Position numbers and translations under genes: made by a program. This document shows, piece after piece, positions 40,558 to 49,465 of a DNA stretch of 64,000 nt; positions within the stretch are counted from its first letter, which is position 1; each line of letters opens with the position of its first letter. Below the pieces are notes generated by a model that saw only the letters and a list, made by a program, of their open reading frames with translations, did not search any database and had not been told where the DNA came from. This stretch comes from Acutalibacter sp. (GTDB lineage: Bacteria > Bacillota > Clostridia > Oscillospirales > Acutalibacteraceae): contig JAHHRN010000002.1 of assembly GCA_020025775.1 (NCBI GenBank), forward strand, positions 206,873-270,872, read 5' to 3'.

Positions 40558-41388
40558 TTATTTTTTCATTTTATCTAAATCTACAGGCGGCTTAAACTTC
40601 GCAATCACTTCCGTATTATCTTTTAAGCAATCGGTCTGATCAAATTTATCCTGCATCGCCTTTGTAACACGCTGTTTCATGTCTTTAATTTGCTCACGTT
40701 CGGTTTTGAGTGTCTCATCTCTGTAAACCGGCGGTAAAATATGAATCTGCGCTGTTGGCGACTTGCGAATTTTAGAATGACGATCGTGATATGTGATAAC
40801 CATAGGCAAAATCGGCACATTATTTTTCACAGCATAAGCAAAAGCACCACGTCTAAAGCCTCGCAAACCGTTATAATACGGGAACAGAATACCTTCTGGG
40901 TAGAAGTGAATTACCTTGCCTTGAGCTAAAAGTGTATCTACAGCTTCAGAAAATTTTTCTATACCCTTTACGCTTCTTGGAATCGGAATCGCTCCCAAAG
41001 CTTTTACAAAGAGACGAACAACCGGGATTTCAAAATTCTCTTTGATGGTTGTTAAAACAATATCCTTGCGGTTCAGCGCTACACCCACCATGGTGCAGTC
41101 TAAGATATTGACATGGTTGCAAACTGTGATGAAGCCTTTACCCTCTAAAGGTTTTGCATTTTCCTTGCCGTTAATTTTAAGAGAAAAGGCAAGCTTATCA
41201 ATGCCCATCAAAATCGGTGCGGCAAAGCCCTTTAAGCCAATGGAAAAGCGTTCAAAAGCTTTGCTCGGAATAAAGGCATAATTTTCATCCACCTTAATGT
41301 TATAAGGTGTCCACATTTTTACAACGTGTTCTTCACCCGGCTTTTGTTCGGTTGCCGTTGTCTTCTGATCTTTGGTTGTGTTTTCCAT
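40558..41388 (-). CDS. PlsC-like 1-acyl-glycerol-3-phosphate acyltransferase
   Basis: 276 residues from the ATG at 41388, which is 7 nt from the RBS GAGGAG; the ATG six bases upstream is too close. The acyltransferase motifs are visible: NHxxxxD as CNHVNILDCTM and the FYPEG motif in IHFYPEGILFPYY, with PIPRS before it. The family transfers acyl groups to lysophosphatidate at the inner membrane face. It overlaps the glycosyltransferase gene upstream by 56 nt, suggesting a joint role in membrane lipid or glycolipid synthesis. Confidence 0.82.
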   Translation of the reverse strand: MENTTKDQKTTATEQKPGEEHVVKMWTPYNIKVDENYAFIPSKAFERFSIGLKGFAAPILMGIDKLAFSLKINGKENAKPLEGKGFITVCNHVNILDCTMVGVALNRKDIVLTTIKENFEIPVVRLFVKALGAIPIPRSVKGIEKFSEAVDTLLAQGKVIHFYPEGILFPYYNGLRGFRRGAFAYAVKNNVPILPMVITYHDRHSKIRKSPTAQIHILPPVYRDETLKTEREQIKDMKQRVTKAMQDKFDQTDCLKDNTEVIAKFKPPVDLDKMKK

Positions 41389-42514
41389 ATTCATTCTCCT
41401 CTATCGCTTCTTGGAACATCTTTTCCATAAGTGATGCGCAATGGTCAATCTGATAACGTCTGCCATGCTCGCTGTACTGCATTTCCATCTTTTTGCGTTC
41501 TTCCGGATGTTCAATCCAGTAGTCTATTTTTTCTGCCAAATTTTCGGCATCCCCATTTAAGAATAAACTACGTTTATCCAGCGCAAAGGCACCGGTTGCG
41601 GATTTTTTACTGTTTGAAATCAGCGGTACTAAGCCGGTAGAAAAAGCTTCGATGCAAGAAATGGCTTCGATTTCCACTTCAGCCGGATGCACATATAAAT
41701 CGCAAATGCTCATAAGCTGTTTTAACTCGTCTTTTTTATAGAAACCGAAAATCGGCTCATTCGGAAGTTTCTTACCCATACGAACATATTTAGATTTCTT
41801 AGGACCGTTACCGGCAAAGAACAGTTGAATTTCATCTCTGTGCTTGGAAAGAGAAACAGCTTCAATGAGTAAATCCTGCTTTTTCTCTTTAGAGAGTCTG
41901 CCGATCATTAAGATATTGAATTTATTTTGGAGTTCTTTCGGCTTTTCGTTTCTGCAATAGGTAAAGCAAGGGTCCACGCCATTGGAAATCACATGCAAAT
42001 TGGCCTTATAGCCGTGTACGCGAAGCTGATTTGCAATAAATTCTGTCGGGCAATGAAGATTGCCGAAATGGTCGTAATAATGGTTTTTGAAAAACTTATA
42101 TAAGAACTCGGGTGCTACTGTGGAATGGGATAATCCGCAGTTGTAGGTAATATTTTCGGGTTGTACATGGAATGCACCTGTTGTTGCAATGCCCATTTCT
42201 TCTGCGAGCTTTCTGCCTTCTACGGCAAGCGGCAGGAACGGCATATAAAAATGCACAACATCTGCGCCTTCAAAAGCCTTGCGCATTGTCTCTTCAACCG
42301 GTTTTGCAAAAGCCATACCCTGCTTATGTGCAATCGGAGTTGCAAGCGGCACATTCAGTTCTGGGAGAAGATATTTATTTTCGCCCTCTTTGCCCATACC
42401 GACAATCGCTACTTCGTGACCGCGTCTTTTCAGGGCTTCTACAAGGTTTCTAGCCGACATCGTTGTGCCGTTATTGCCAATGTCATATTGATCTATTACC
42501 AATACAATTTTCAT
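41333..42514 (-). CDS. GT4 glycosyltransferase, probably glycolipid-forming
   Basis: 393 residues of GT-B fold. The N-terminal IVLVIDQYDIGNNGTTMSARNL opening, HVISNGVDP, MIGRLSKEKKQDLLIEA, and the C-terminal EVEIEAISCIEAFSTGLVPLIS match the group that includes diacylglycerol glucosyltransferases. The ExxxxxxE retaining-GT4 motif is in EVEIEAISCIEAF. With a PlsC-like acyltransferase overlapping downstream, synthesis of a membrane glycolipid (for example a lipoteichoic acid anchor) is a reasonable inference. It is divergent from the two-component system. Confidence 0.82.
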   Translation of the reverse strand: MKIVLVIDQYDIGNNGTTMSARNLVEALKRRGHEVAIVGMGKEGENKYLLPELNVPLATPIAHKQGMAFAKPVEETMRKAFEGADVVHFYMPFLPLAVEGRKLAEEMGIATTGAFHVQPENITYNCGLSHSTVAPEFLYKFFKNHYYDHFGNLHCPTEFIANQLRVHGYKANLHVISNGVDPCFTYCRNEKPKELQNKFNILMIGRLSKEKKQDLLIEAVSLSKHRDEIQLFFAGNGPKKSKYVRMGKKLPNEPIFGFYKKDELKQLMSICDLYVHPAEVEIEAISCIEAFSTGLVPLISNSKKSATGAFALDKRSLFLNGDAENLAEKIDYWIEHPEERKKMEMQYSEHGRRYQIDHCASLMEKMFQEAIEENEYGKHNQRSEDNGNRTKAG

Positions 42515-42623
42515 GATTTAACCTCTCTTCATACATTTCCCTGTATTCTACACCCTTAGTTTACCTAAATAACTCTGTCAATTCAAAGGTCTAAGTGTGG
42601 CAGAATTGTGGCAAAAGCATTTC

Positions 42624-42652
42624 TTTACAATTTCTTTAGAATACATTATAAT
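42624..42652 (+). promoter_or_regulatory. Sigma-A promoter of the two-component operon
   Basis: TTTACA (42624-42629), 17-nt spacer, TATAAT (42647-42652). It rules out a translation start at 42608 for the response regulator. Confidence 0.8.
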
Positions 42653-42697
42653 AAATCTATCGAATGGATAGTTTTATGTACAGAGAGGATGTTTATT

Positions 42698-43390
42698 TTG
42701 GAAAAACAAATATACATCGCAGAAGATGATGCAAATATCCGTGCATTGGAAAAAGCGTTTTTAGAAAAATCGGGTTATAAGGTATCTACCTTTGAAAACG
42801 GTGATGCACTTTATGAAGCCTTTAAAGAAAAACCGGCGGACCTGATTATCTTAGATATTATGATGCCTGGCACAGACGGTCTTTCGCTTTGTGCCACATT
42901 ACGCTTAGAAAGCAGTGTTCCGATTATTATTGTATCCGCAAAAGGCTCAGATATGGAACGTGTTACCGGAATTACCATGGGTTGTGACGATTATTTAGCC
43001 AAACCTTTTTCTCCGATTGAGCTTGTAGCGAGAGTACAAGCCATTTTCAGACGTATGGAAATGATGAGCACCAAAAAAGAAGATACCGACCAAAACATAC
43101 TGCTTTGTGACGATTTAAAAATAGATATTGCCAGACGCGAAGTATTAAAAGACGAACAAAGCATCGACTTAACTGTCAGCGAATTTAACCTTTTAGTTTA
43201 CCTAATTAAAAATAAGGAACGCGCGGTTTCACGGGATGAGCTTCTCTCCAAACTTTGGGATTTCGGACATAACGAAATCGATACACGTGCAACGGATGAT
43301 ACTATGAAGCGACTTCGTAAAAAATTAAGCGATGCCAATTCCTCTGTAAAAATCGAAACCGTAAGAGGCTTTGGCTTTAGAATCGGGTGA
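42698..43390 (+). CDS. OmpR/PhoB-type response regulator (TTG start)
   Basis: 230 residues from the TTG at 42698, 9 nt after the RBS AGAGAGG; an ATG at 42689 is in frame but directly abuts the RBS. Receiver domain: acidic pair EDD near residue 7, phospho-acceptor Asp in LIILDIMMPG, switch residues in IIIVSAK, and Lys in LAKPFSP. The C-terminal winged helix has LTVSEFNLLVYLIKN and DDTMKRLRKKL, ending in IETVRGFGFRIG. It regulates transcription on phosphorylation by the kinase encoded 4 nt downstream. Stimulus unknown. Confidence 0.92.
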   Translation: MEKQIYIAEDDANIRALEKAFLEKSGYKVSTFENGDALYEAFKEKPADLIILDIMMPGTDGLSLCATLRLESSVPIIIVSAKGSDMERVTGITMGCDDYLAKPFSPIELVARVQAIFRRMEMMSTKKEDTDQNILLCDDLKIDIARREVLKDEQSIDLTVSEFNLLVYLIKNKERAVSRDELLSKLWDFGHNEIDTRATDDTMKRLRKKLSDANSSVKIETVRGFGFRIG

Positions 43391-43394
43391 GAAA

Positions 43395-44870
43395 ATGATA
43401 GACGAACTCAAGAAACCTGCACAGCTGCGCCGACTGCACAAAAGAAACCACAACAAAAAGGTCAAATCCCTACGGCAAAATGTCTTACATCCCCTGCTCA
43501 TTACCATTTCGGTAATCAGTGTTATTATGCTTGTCTTTTTTAACGTGGTTATTATTTTAATGCTGTATTCAGGTGTGTACAGCGATATGCGCTCCATCAG
43601 CGGCGTGATTGAACAGATTGCGCAGGTAGAGGGTGACACAGCAGATGAGCCGGAGCCTATTTTGGCCTTATTTAAGAAAGAGCTTGAGCGCCGAAACAGC
43701 AACTATCGTGCCAATCTGTTGTTTTTGAATGCAGAAGGCAAAACGGTTGCAAAAGCCTTTGATTTTTATGAAAAGGAGCAAACCTATCTGGAGAAGAAAA
43801 TTTCCGAACTCTCTTTTGATAATCTGCGAGATGAAGAGGTTTTAAAGGTCAAAACAGAAAATGATATTCTATTCTTTACCTTTATTCCCGTATCGAGCAA
43901 TACGGGGGCAAAGCTTTGTCTCTACTCCTCCTTTCGCAGCCTTTTAAATACCGTTGTTTCCGGCAACAAGGCGCTTTTGGTTATTATTGCCTTTTCTGTA
44001 CTTGGCTTCATTATTGCATCCAACATCATCGCTAAAAATATTTCAAAACCGATTAAAGCACTCAGTGACCATATGGACGTAATCGGTGACGGCGATTTCA
44101 CACCGGTCAATATTGAGGGCAGTTCAGCAGAATTAAATAAATTAACAGCCAGTATCAACGAAATGCTCGCGCGACTGGAAGCCTATAACACTGCACATAA
44201 TACCTCTATTCAAAACCTTTCGCATGACCTTAGAACGCCTCTTATGTCTATAGGCGGCTATGCGGAAGCTATTCAATACGGTATTATGGATTCTGCCGAA
44301 GCGGCTGAGGTCATTTTAAAAGAAAGCCAGCGCTTAACCGCAGTTGTAGAAAAGCTTTTGATTTTATCCCAGCTAGATACCTTAAACCAACCTGTAAATA
44401 TGTCGTCTATCTATTTAACGGACTTTATCGAAGAAGAAGCCAAAAGCTTAGACGGCTACGCCATGCAAAATCACGTCAAAGTCAGCTTTGTTTTTGAACG
44501 CAAAAACGTAAAGGTTTTGGCTGACACGAATCTTCTTTCTACTATCATTCGAAATCTACTTTCCAACGCTATTCGCTATGCGAAATCTGAAGTTAAAATC
44601 ACCGTGCACGATACGAACAAAGAAACCTTACTTCGCATATACGATGACGGAACAGGACTTAGCAAAGAGGATTTAAAATACTTATTCACACGCTATTATG
44701 TCGGCGAAACCGGGCATTCTGGTTTAGGACTTTCCACCTCAAAAAGTGCAGCCGAATATATGGGCTGTAAGATTTCAGGGCAAAACAGAAATACATTAAA
44801 AGAAGAAGACGACACCGAAAGCAATGCAAACGGTGCCGTCTTCACAGTAAGCTTCCCGAAGTATGAATGA
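43395..44870 (+). CDS. Membrane sensor histidine kinase
   Basis: 491 residues from the ATG at 43395 (RBS GGTGAG). Two membrane helices (about 31-53 and 195-217) flank an extracytoplasmic sensor domain of ~140 residues that I do not recognise. A HAMP domain follows (KPIKALSDHMDVIGDGDFTPV), then the HisKA domain with the phospho-acceptor histidine in LSHDLRTPLMSIGGYAE, and the HATPase domain with N-box NLLSNAIRYA, G1 DDGTGLSKED and G2 GHSGLGLSTSK. The terminator stem begins inside the last codons of the gene. Confidence 0.92.
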   Translation: MIDELKKPAQLRRLHKRNHNKKVKSLRQNVLHPLLITISVISVIMLVFFNVVIILMLYSGVYSDMRSISGVIEQIAQVEGDTADEPEPILALFKKELERRNSNYRANLLFLNAEGKTVAKAFDFYEKEQTYLEKKISELSFDNLRDEEVLKVKTENDILFFTFIPVSSNTGAKLCLYSSFRSLLNTVVSGNKALLVIIAFSVLGFIIASNIIAKNISKPIKALSDHMDVIGDGDFTPVNIEGSSAELNKLTASINEMLARLEAYNTAHNTSIQNLSHDLRTPLMSIGGYAEAIQYGIMDSAEAAEVILKESQRLTAVVEKLLILSQLDTLNQPVNMSSIYLTDFIEEEAKSLDGYAMQNHVKVSFVFERKNVKVLADTNLLSTIIRNLLSNAIRYAKSEVKITVHDTNKETLLRIYDDGTGLSKEDLKYLFTRYYVGETGHSGLGLSTSKSAAEYMGCKISGQNRNTLKEEDDTESNANGAVFTVSFPKYE

Positions 44871-44890
44871 GCTTCGGGAAGCTCTTTTTT
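44850..44890 (+). terminator. Terminator overlapping the kinase stop codon
   Basis: AGCTTCCCGAAG (44850-44861) pairs perfectly with CTTCGGGAAGCT (44872-44883), then CTTTTTT. The 5' arm is coding sequence and the TGA stop is in the loop. Confidence 0.92.
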
Positions 44891-44907
44891 ATTTGATTTT
44901 GATTACC

Positions 44908-46149
44908 TTAGGCAAGCTTAACCTTGTGGAAAACCTTCTTGCCCTTCTTAATAATTACCTGACCGTCTTTGAAATCCTCAGCTTTCAGTGTTGCAACGGG
45001 ATCTGTAACCTTCACATCGTCTACAGAAACGCCGCCCTGCTGAATGAGGCGTCTTGCTTCGCCCTTAGATTTTACCAAACCGGCTTTGAGCATAACTTCG
45101 TTGAGCGCAATTGCACCATCTTCAAAATCAGCTTCTGTAAGCTCTAAAGTCGGCATATTTTCAGTATCAGCCTTACCGCTAAAGAGGGCACGAGCAGCTT
45201 CCTGTGCCTTAGTGGCCTTTTCTTCGCCGTGTACAAGTGCAGTTAACTCATAAGCCAAAATTTCCTTGGCCTTATTGAGCTGGCTGCCTTCCCAGCTATC
45301 CATCTTTTCGATTTCTTCAAGCGGCAAGAAAGTAAGCATGCGGATGCATTTCAAAACGTCTGCATCGTCCACGTTTCTCCAGTACTGGTAGAACTCGAAG
45401 GGAGAAGTCTTGTTTTCATCAAGCCAAACGGCACCAGACTGAGTCTTACCCATTTTTTTGCCTTCGGAATTAAGGAGCAAGGTAATAGTCATGGCATAAG
45501 CATCTTTACCGAGCTTACGACGAATGAGTTCTGTACCGCCGAGCATGTTGCTCCACTGGTCATCACCACCGAACTGCATATTGCAGCCGTATTTCTGGAA
45601 AAGCTCATAGAAGTCGTAGCTCTGCATAATCATGTAGTTAAACTCTAAGAAGCTAAGACCCTTTTCCATACGCTGTTTGTAGCATTCTGCAGTAAGCATT
45701 CTGTTTACGCTGAAGCATGCACCGACATCGCGTAAAAGTTCGATGTAGTTCAAATCCATAAGCCAGTCTGCATTGTTTACCATAAGCGCTTTACCGTCGG
45801 AAAAGTCGATGAAACGGCTCATCTGCTTTTTAAAGCAATCACAGTTATGCTGAATGGTTTCAGGGGTCATCATCTGACGCATATCGCTTCTACCGGACGG
45901 GTCACCGACCATACCGGTACCGCCACCGATTAAAGCGATCGGCTTGTTGCCTGCCATCTGTAAACGCTTCATAAGGCAAAGTGCCATAAAGTGACCGACG
46001 TGTAAGCTATCTGCAGTGGGGTCGAAACCGATATAGAATACGGCTTTACCGTTGTTAACCAATTCGCGGATTTCAGGTTCATCTGTTACCTGCGCGATTA
46101 AGCCTCTTGCTTGTAATTCTTCATAAACGCCCATTTGTTTATCCTCCAT
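44908..46149 (-). CDS. tyrS: Tyrosyl-tRNA synthetase
   Basis: 413 residues, type 1 bacterial TyrRS. The HIGH-type motif is in DPTADSLHVGHF, the tyrosine pocket around MIMQSYDFYEL and GGDDQWSNM, the KMSKS-type motif is KKMGKTQSG, and a C-terminal S4 tRNA-binding domain (LIQQGGVSVDDVKV) completes it. It is preceded by a T-box leader with a terminator, so expression should rise when tRNA-Tyr is uncharged. RBS TATGGAGG. Confidence 0.97.
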   Translation of the reverse strand: MEDKQMGVYEELQARGLIAQVTDEPEIRELVNNGKAVFYIGFDPTADSLHVGHFMALCLMKRLQMAGNKPIALIGGGTGMVGDPSGRSDMRQMMTPETIQHNCDCFKKQMSRFIDFSDGKALMVNNADWLMDLNYIELLRDVGACFSVNRMLTAECYKQRMEKGLSFLEFNYMIMQSYDFYELFQKYGCNMQFGGDDQWSNMLGGTELIRRKLGKDAYAMTITLLLNSEGKKMGKTQSGAVWLDENKTSPFEFYQYWRNVDDADVLKCIRMLTFLPLEEIEKMDSWEGSQLNKAKEILAYELTALVHGEEKATKAQEAARALFSGKADTENMPTLELTEADFEDGAIALNEVMLKAGLVKSKGEARRLIQQGGVSVDDVKVTDPVATLKAEDFKDGQVIIKKGKKVFHKVKLA

Positions 46150-46170
46150 AAAATTAATTTTAAAATAAAA

Positions 46171-46420
46171 AACGCCCTCTGCCTAACACAGAGGGCGTTA
46201 AAACGCGTTACCACCTCATTCATCGCTCCCTCACGGAAAGCGACCTTAGCGAGTGACCAACATCACTCTGCGATTAACGCTCGCACACGGTAAAGACTAC
46301 TGCAAAACGGTTTGCCTTTACAGCTCCGAGATGTATTTCTAATATATACCGTACTTTCTTGCACCAACCGAAAGCTCTCTGTAACGCATCTATATTATAC
46401 TTCTTCTCTTCATTGCCGAT
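46171..46420 (-). ncRNA. T-box leader of tyrS
   Basis: On the minus strand the invariant T-box core GGTGGTAACGCG (46215-46204) is followed by a perfect 11-bp terminator (arms 46199-46189 and 46181-46171) with a T-run. Further upstream is a Stem I region with the GGTGCAAGAAAG-like element and, in GAAATACATCTC, a TAC triplet that fits a Tyr specifier. The T-box can pair with the terminator arm when uncharged tRNA-Tyr docks, allowing read-through. Confidence 0.92.
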
Positions 46421-46426
46421 ATGGTG

Positions 46427-46455
46427 ATTATACAGTTTCTTTTACGGTTTGTCAA
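46427..46455 (-). promoter_or_regulatory. Perfect sigma-A promoter of the tyrS T-box leader
   Basis: On the minus strand: exact TTGACA (46455-46450), 17-nt spacer, exact TATAAT (46432-46427). The -35 box lies inside the last codons of recN, whose stop is at 46442. Confidence 0.88.
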
Positions 46456-48136
46456 CCGTATTTTCGGATTTTGCATTTAATAAAAGTTCTTCGGCATTTT
46501 GTAGCTGCAAATCCGTAATGGTTAAGCCGCCGAGAATTCTGGCAAGTTCTTGCTTTCTACCTTCGAAATCCAATACTTTAAGCTCGGTAAAAGTTTTGCC
46601 GTCACGCTCAAATTTCTGGATTTGTAAATGTGCATCGCCGTAAGCAGCGATTTGCGCCAAATGTGTAATGCAAATAACCTGATGACACTTTGAAAGTGCT
46701 TTGAGCTGAATGGCAATTTTCTGCGCCGCTCTGCCACTGACACCAGTATCAATTTCATCGAAAATCAAGGTATCAATCTTATCTTTCTCTGCAAGCACGC
46801 TCTTAATTGCCAGCATAATTCTGGAAAGCTCACCACCGGAAGCAATTTTAGAAAGCGGCTTCGGTTCTTCGCCAGCATTGGCAGAAAGGAAAAACTCCAC
46901 GCCGTCTAAGCCGGTAGAAGAAAGCCCTTCCAGTTCTGTAAATTCAATCGTAAAGGAAACCGACGGCATATCGAGGAATGAAAGCACTTTAGAAACATCC
47001 GCACGGAATTTTGCTGCCGCTGCCATACGAGATTTGCGAAGCTTTAAAGCAAGTTCCGTTGCTGCTGCTCGTTTTTGCTTTTTTTCATTCAAAAGTCGTT
47101 CTTTCGTTTCGTCAGAAAGCTCGATTTCTTGCTGCTCTTGTTTGGCTCTTTCCAAATAAGTCAGCATTTCTTCTTCCGTATCACCGTATTTTCTGCGAAG
47201 CTGAGAAAGCAAATCTAGGCGTTCCTCTAAAGCATCCGCTTGACTTTCATCAAACGCATCGGAATCCATTACTTCACGAAGTTCCTCGGAAAAAGCTTCT
47301 AAATTATAAGCCGCTTCCCGAATACCGGAAAGGAGCTGTGTATATTCGTTTGTATAGCCCTCTATACTCTCTAAACAGTTAGTTGCCTGCATGGCAAGGG
47401 AAGATGCACCCACCCCGTCCTCGGAACCGTTTAAAAGCGCATAAGCTTCTCTCAGCGCCGCTGTAATACGTTCGGCGTTTCGAAGCATACTGAGCTTTTC
47501 TGTGATTTCCTCGGTTTCGCCGACAGCAATTTGCGCCGATTCCAATTCATCAATCTGGTAAGATAAAATATCTAAACGGCGAAGCTTTTCTGTTTCATCG
47601 GTATTTAACGCATCATAGGCTTTTTTCGCTTCTTTATAAGCTTTAAATGCGGTTTTATACTCCGCAAGTAAGGCTTCGTTTTGTGCTAAGCTATCTAAAT
47701 AGCCCCTGTGATTGTCTGCATTTAAAAGGCTTTGATTATCTGCCTGCCCATGGATATTCACAAGCTCTTTGGTAATGGCTTTTATCGTAGAAACCGTTAC
47801 CGTTACGCCGTTGATTTTGCAAAGGTTTCTGCCTTCCTGCGTCATGCGGCGCTGCACTAAAATAGAGCCGTCCTCTTCCACCGGTAAATCAAAAGATTCC
47901 AAAATCTCCGTAATATGCGCACGGCTGTCATAAAACAGCGCTGAAACAAATGCATAATCACAGCCTGTACGGATTAGCTCTCGGGAGGTTCTCTCACCTA
48001 AAACTGCATTAATTGAATCAATAACAATGGATTTACCCGTACCGGTTTCACCGGTCATAATATTAAAGCCATTTTCAAAGGGAATGGTTGCTTTTTTGAT
48101 GACCGCTATATTTTCAATTTGCAATTCACAAAGCAT
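46442..48136 (-). CDS. recN: DNA repair protein RecN
   Basis: 564 residues, an SMC-like ATPase of double-strand-break repair. Walker A is GETGTGKS near residue 33, a coiled-coil region spans about 155-360, the ABC signature is KIASGGELSRIMLAIKS, and Walker B is LIFDEIDTGVSG. It follows argR by 3 nt, the conserved argR-recN order. In Bacillus and many Clostridia spoIVB and spo0A follow recN; here tyrS does. Confidence 0.97.
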   Translation of the reverse strand: MLCELQIENIAVIKKATIPFENGFNIMTGETGTGKSIVIDSINAVLGERTSRELIRTGCDYAFVSALFYDSRAHITEILESFDLPVEEDGSILVQRRMTQEGRNLCKINGVTVTVSTIKAITKELVNIHGQADNQSLLNADNHRGYLDSLAQNEALLAEYKTAFKAYKEAKKAYDALNTDETEKLRRLDILSYQIDELESAQIAVGETEEITEKLSMLRNAERITAALREAYALLNGSEDGVGASSLAMQATNCLESIEGYTNEYTQLLSGIREAAYNLEAFSEELREVMDSDAFDESQADALEERLDLLSQLRRKYGDTEEEMLTYLERAKQEQQEIELSDETKERLLNEKKQKRAAATELALKLRKSRMAAAAKFRADVSKVLSFLDMPSVSFTIEFTELEGLSSTGLDGVEFFLSANAGEEPKPLSKIASGGELSRIMLAIKSVLAEKDKIDTLIFDEIDTGVSGRAAQKIAIQLKALSKCHQVICITHLAQIAAYGDAHLQIQKFERDGKTFTELKVLDFEGRKQELARILGGLTITDLQLQNAEELLLNAKSENTVDKP

Positions 48137-48139
48137 GCG

Positions 48140-48598
48140 TTATCCCTCACTTAACATATCTTGAAGCTTTGCTTTTAATTCCTTTGCACCGTTTTCAGTA
48201 CGGCAAAGAATAAACAAGGTATCATCGCCGGCAAGAGAGCCGACAATGGTCGGAAAATGCATACTGTCAATCGCAACACCTGCCGCATTAGCTGTGCCTT
48301 CGTAGCACTTGATTACACAAATATTGCCTGCGTAATCTACATTTTTCACAGACTGTGCAAAGAAATTATAGAATTTATCCTGGTGCGCTTTGCTGGACTG
48401 CATACGATTGGTCATATACTTTGTCATGCCATTGTGCGCCGGGGATTTAATGAGCTGCAATTCTTTAATATCGCGGGATACCGTTGCCTGCGTAACGGGA
48501 AAGCCGCTTTGTTGAAGTAAAAGCATAAGCTCGTCTTGCGTTGTAATTTCATGTTCTTCAATTAAACGTAAAATGGTTTCCTGTCTCTTCTTTTTCAT
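48140..48598 (-). CDS. argR: Arginine repressor ArgR
   Basis: 152 residues. An N-terminal winged helix (RQETILRLIEEHEITTQDELMLLLQQSGF, VTQATVSRDIKEL) precedes the hexamerisation and arginine-binding domain (VVAIDSMHFPTIVGSLAGDDTLFILCR-like, with the GDD motif). It controls arginine biosynthesis and catabolism genes. The start codon directly follows the nadK stop. Confidence 0.96.
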   Translation of the reverse strand: MKKKRQETILRLIEEHEITTQDELMLLLQQSGFPVTQATVSRDIKELQLIKSPAHNGMTKYMTNRMQSSKAHQDKFYNFFAQSVKNVDYAGNICVIKCYEGTANAAGVAIDSMHFPTIVGSLAGDDTLFILCRTENGAKELKAKLQDMLSEG

Positions 48599-49456
48599 TT
48601 AAGCTCTCCTCTGCGATAATTTGCTGTTTAAAACATCAATAAAGGAATCATTTTTTATACGAATAAAGTCGGCGTAATCCTCCGCTTTACGAATATAAAT
48701 CGTACTTCCGGGTTTAATCTCGATTGCGTCGTCCCCGTCGCAAGAAAGATTGACTTCCTGTGCTTTATTCGGTACGGAAATTTGAATAAGCGCATTCTTT
48801 TCAAAAATCAAAGAACGGGCAAACAAAGAATGGGTGCAAATCGGTGTTAAAATAATACTTTCAATATTGGGGTCCACTACTGGTCCGCCTGCAGAAAGCG
48901 AATAAGCGGTTGAGCCTGTCGGCGTGGAAAGAATAATACCGTCGGTATAGTAATGATTAACCAGCTTTTCATCCGCAAACACATCTAAAGTAATCAACTT
49001 GATTTGTGCACCACGTGCGATAACAACATCGTTTAAACATCTGCCAAGGCACTGCAAAGGTGCATTTTCGCCCTCTTTATAAAAAACCTCGAACATCATT
49101 CTAGGATCTATGGAGTAATTGCCGACAATAAGATCCTCTAAAAGATGCAACTCATTTTTTTCAATACCTGCCATAAAGGCAAGGTTCCCTGCATTGACAC
49201 CAAGCACGGGTTTTTTATAAAGCACAGCTTTTTTAGCGGCGTGAATTAAGGAACCGTCTCCACCGATTGCAATGACCATATCACAATCGGACAGAAGCTT
49301 TTCTGTTTCTAAAAAACAATCTGTTTTCGGAAGCTCCCCTTCTAAATCCTTTTCAAAAAAATACTGTACTTCTAAGCGATCCAAAATATCGCAAACCTCA
49401 AGGGTTACTTGCAGAGCACAGGCTCTTGTTAAGTTTGGAATTAAAGCTATTTTCAT
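48599..49456 (-). CDS. nadK: NAD kinase
   Basis: 285 residues. It phosphorylates NAD to NADP. The signature GGDGSLIHAAKKA is at about residue 64, with GVNAGNLAFMAGIEKNEL, TDGIILSTPTGSTAYSLSAGGPVVDP and the C-terminal LSCDGDDAIEI all as in the family. It sits between tlyA and argR, a position seen in many Clostridia. Confidence 0.96.
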   Translation of the reverse strand: MKIALIPNLTRACALQVTLEVCDILDRLEVQYFFEKDLEGELPKTDCFLETEKLLSDCDMVIAIGGDGSLIHAAKKAVLYKKPVLGVNAGNLAFMAGIEKNELHLLEDLIVGNYSIDPRMMFEVFYKEGENAPLQCLGRCLNDVVIARGAQIKLITLDVFADEKLVNHYYTDGIILSTPTGSTAYSLSAGGPVVDPNIESIILTPICTHSLFARSLIFEKNALIQISVPNKAQEVNLSCDGDDAIEIKPGSTIYIRKAEDYADFIRIKNDSFIDVLNSKLSQRRA

Positions 49457-49465
49457 GATAACGTC

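Noticed and set aside
42608..42697. Upstream start for the response regulator
   Set aside because: The promoter at 42624-42652 lies downstream of that ATG, so it cannot be in the transcript; it also adds residues before the receiver domain.
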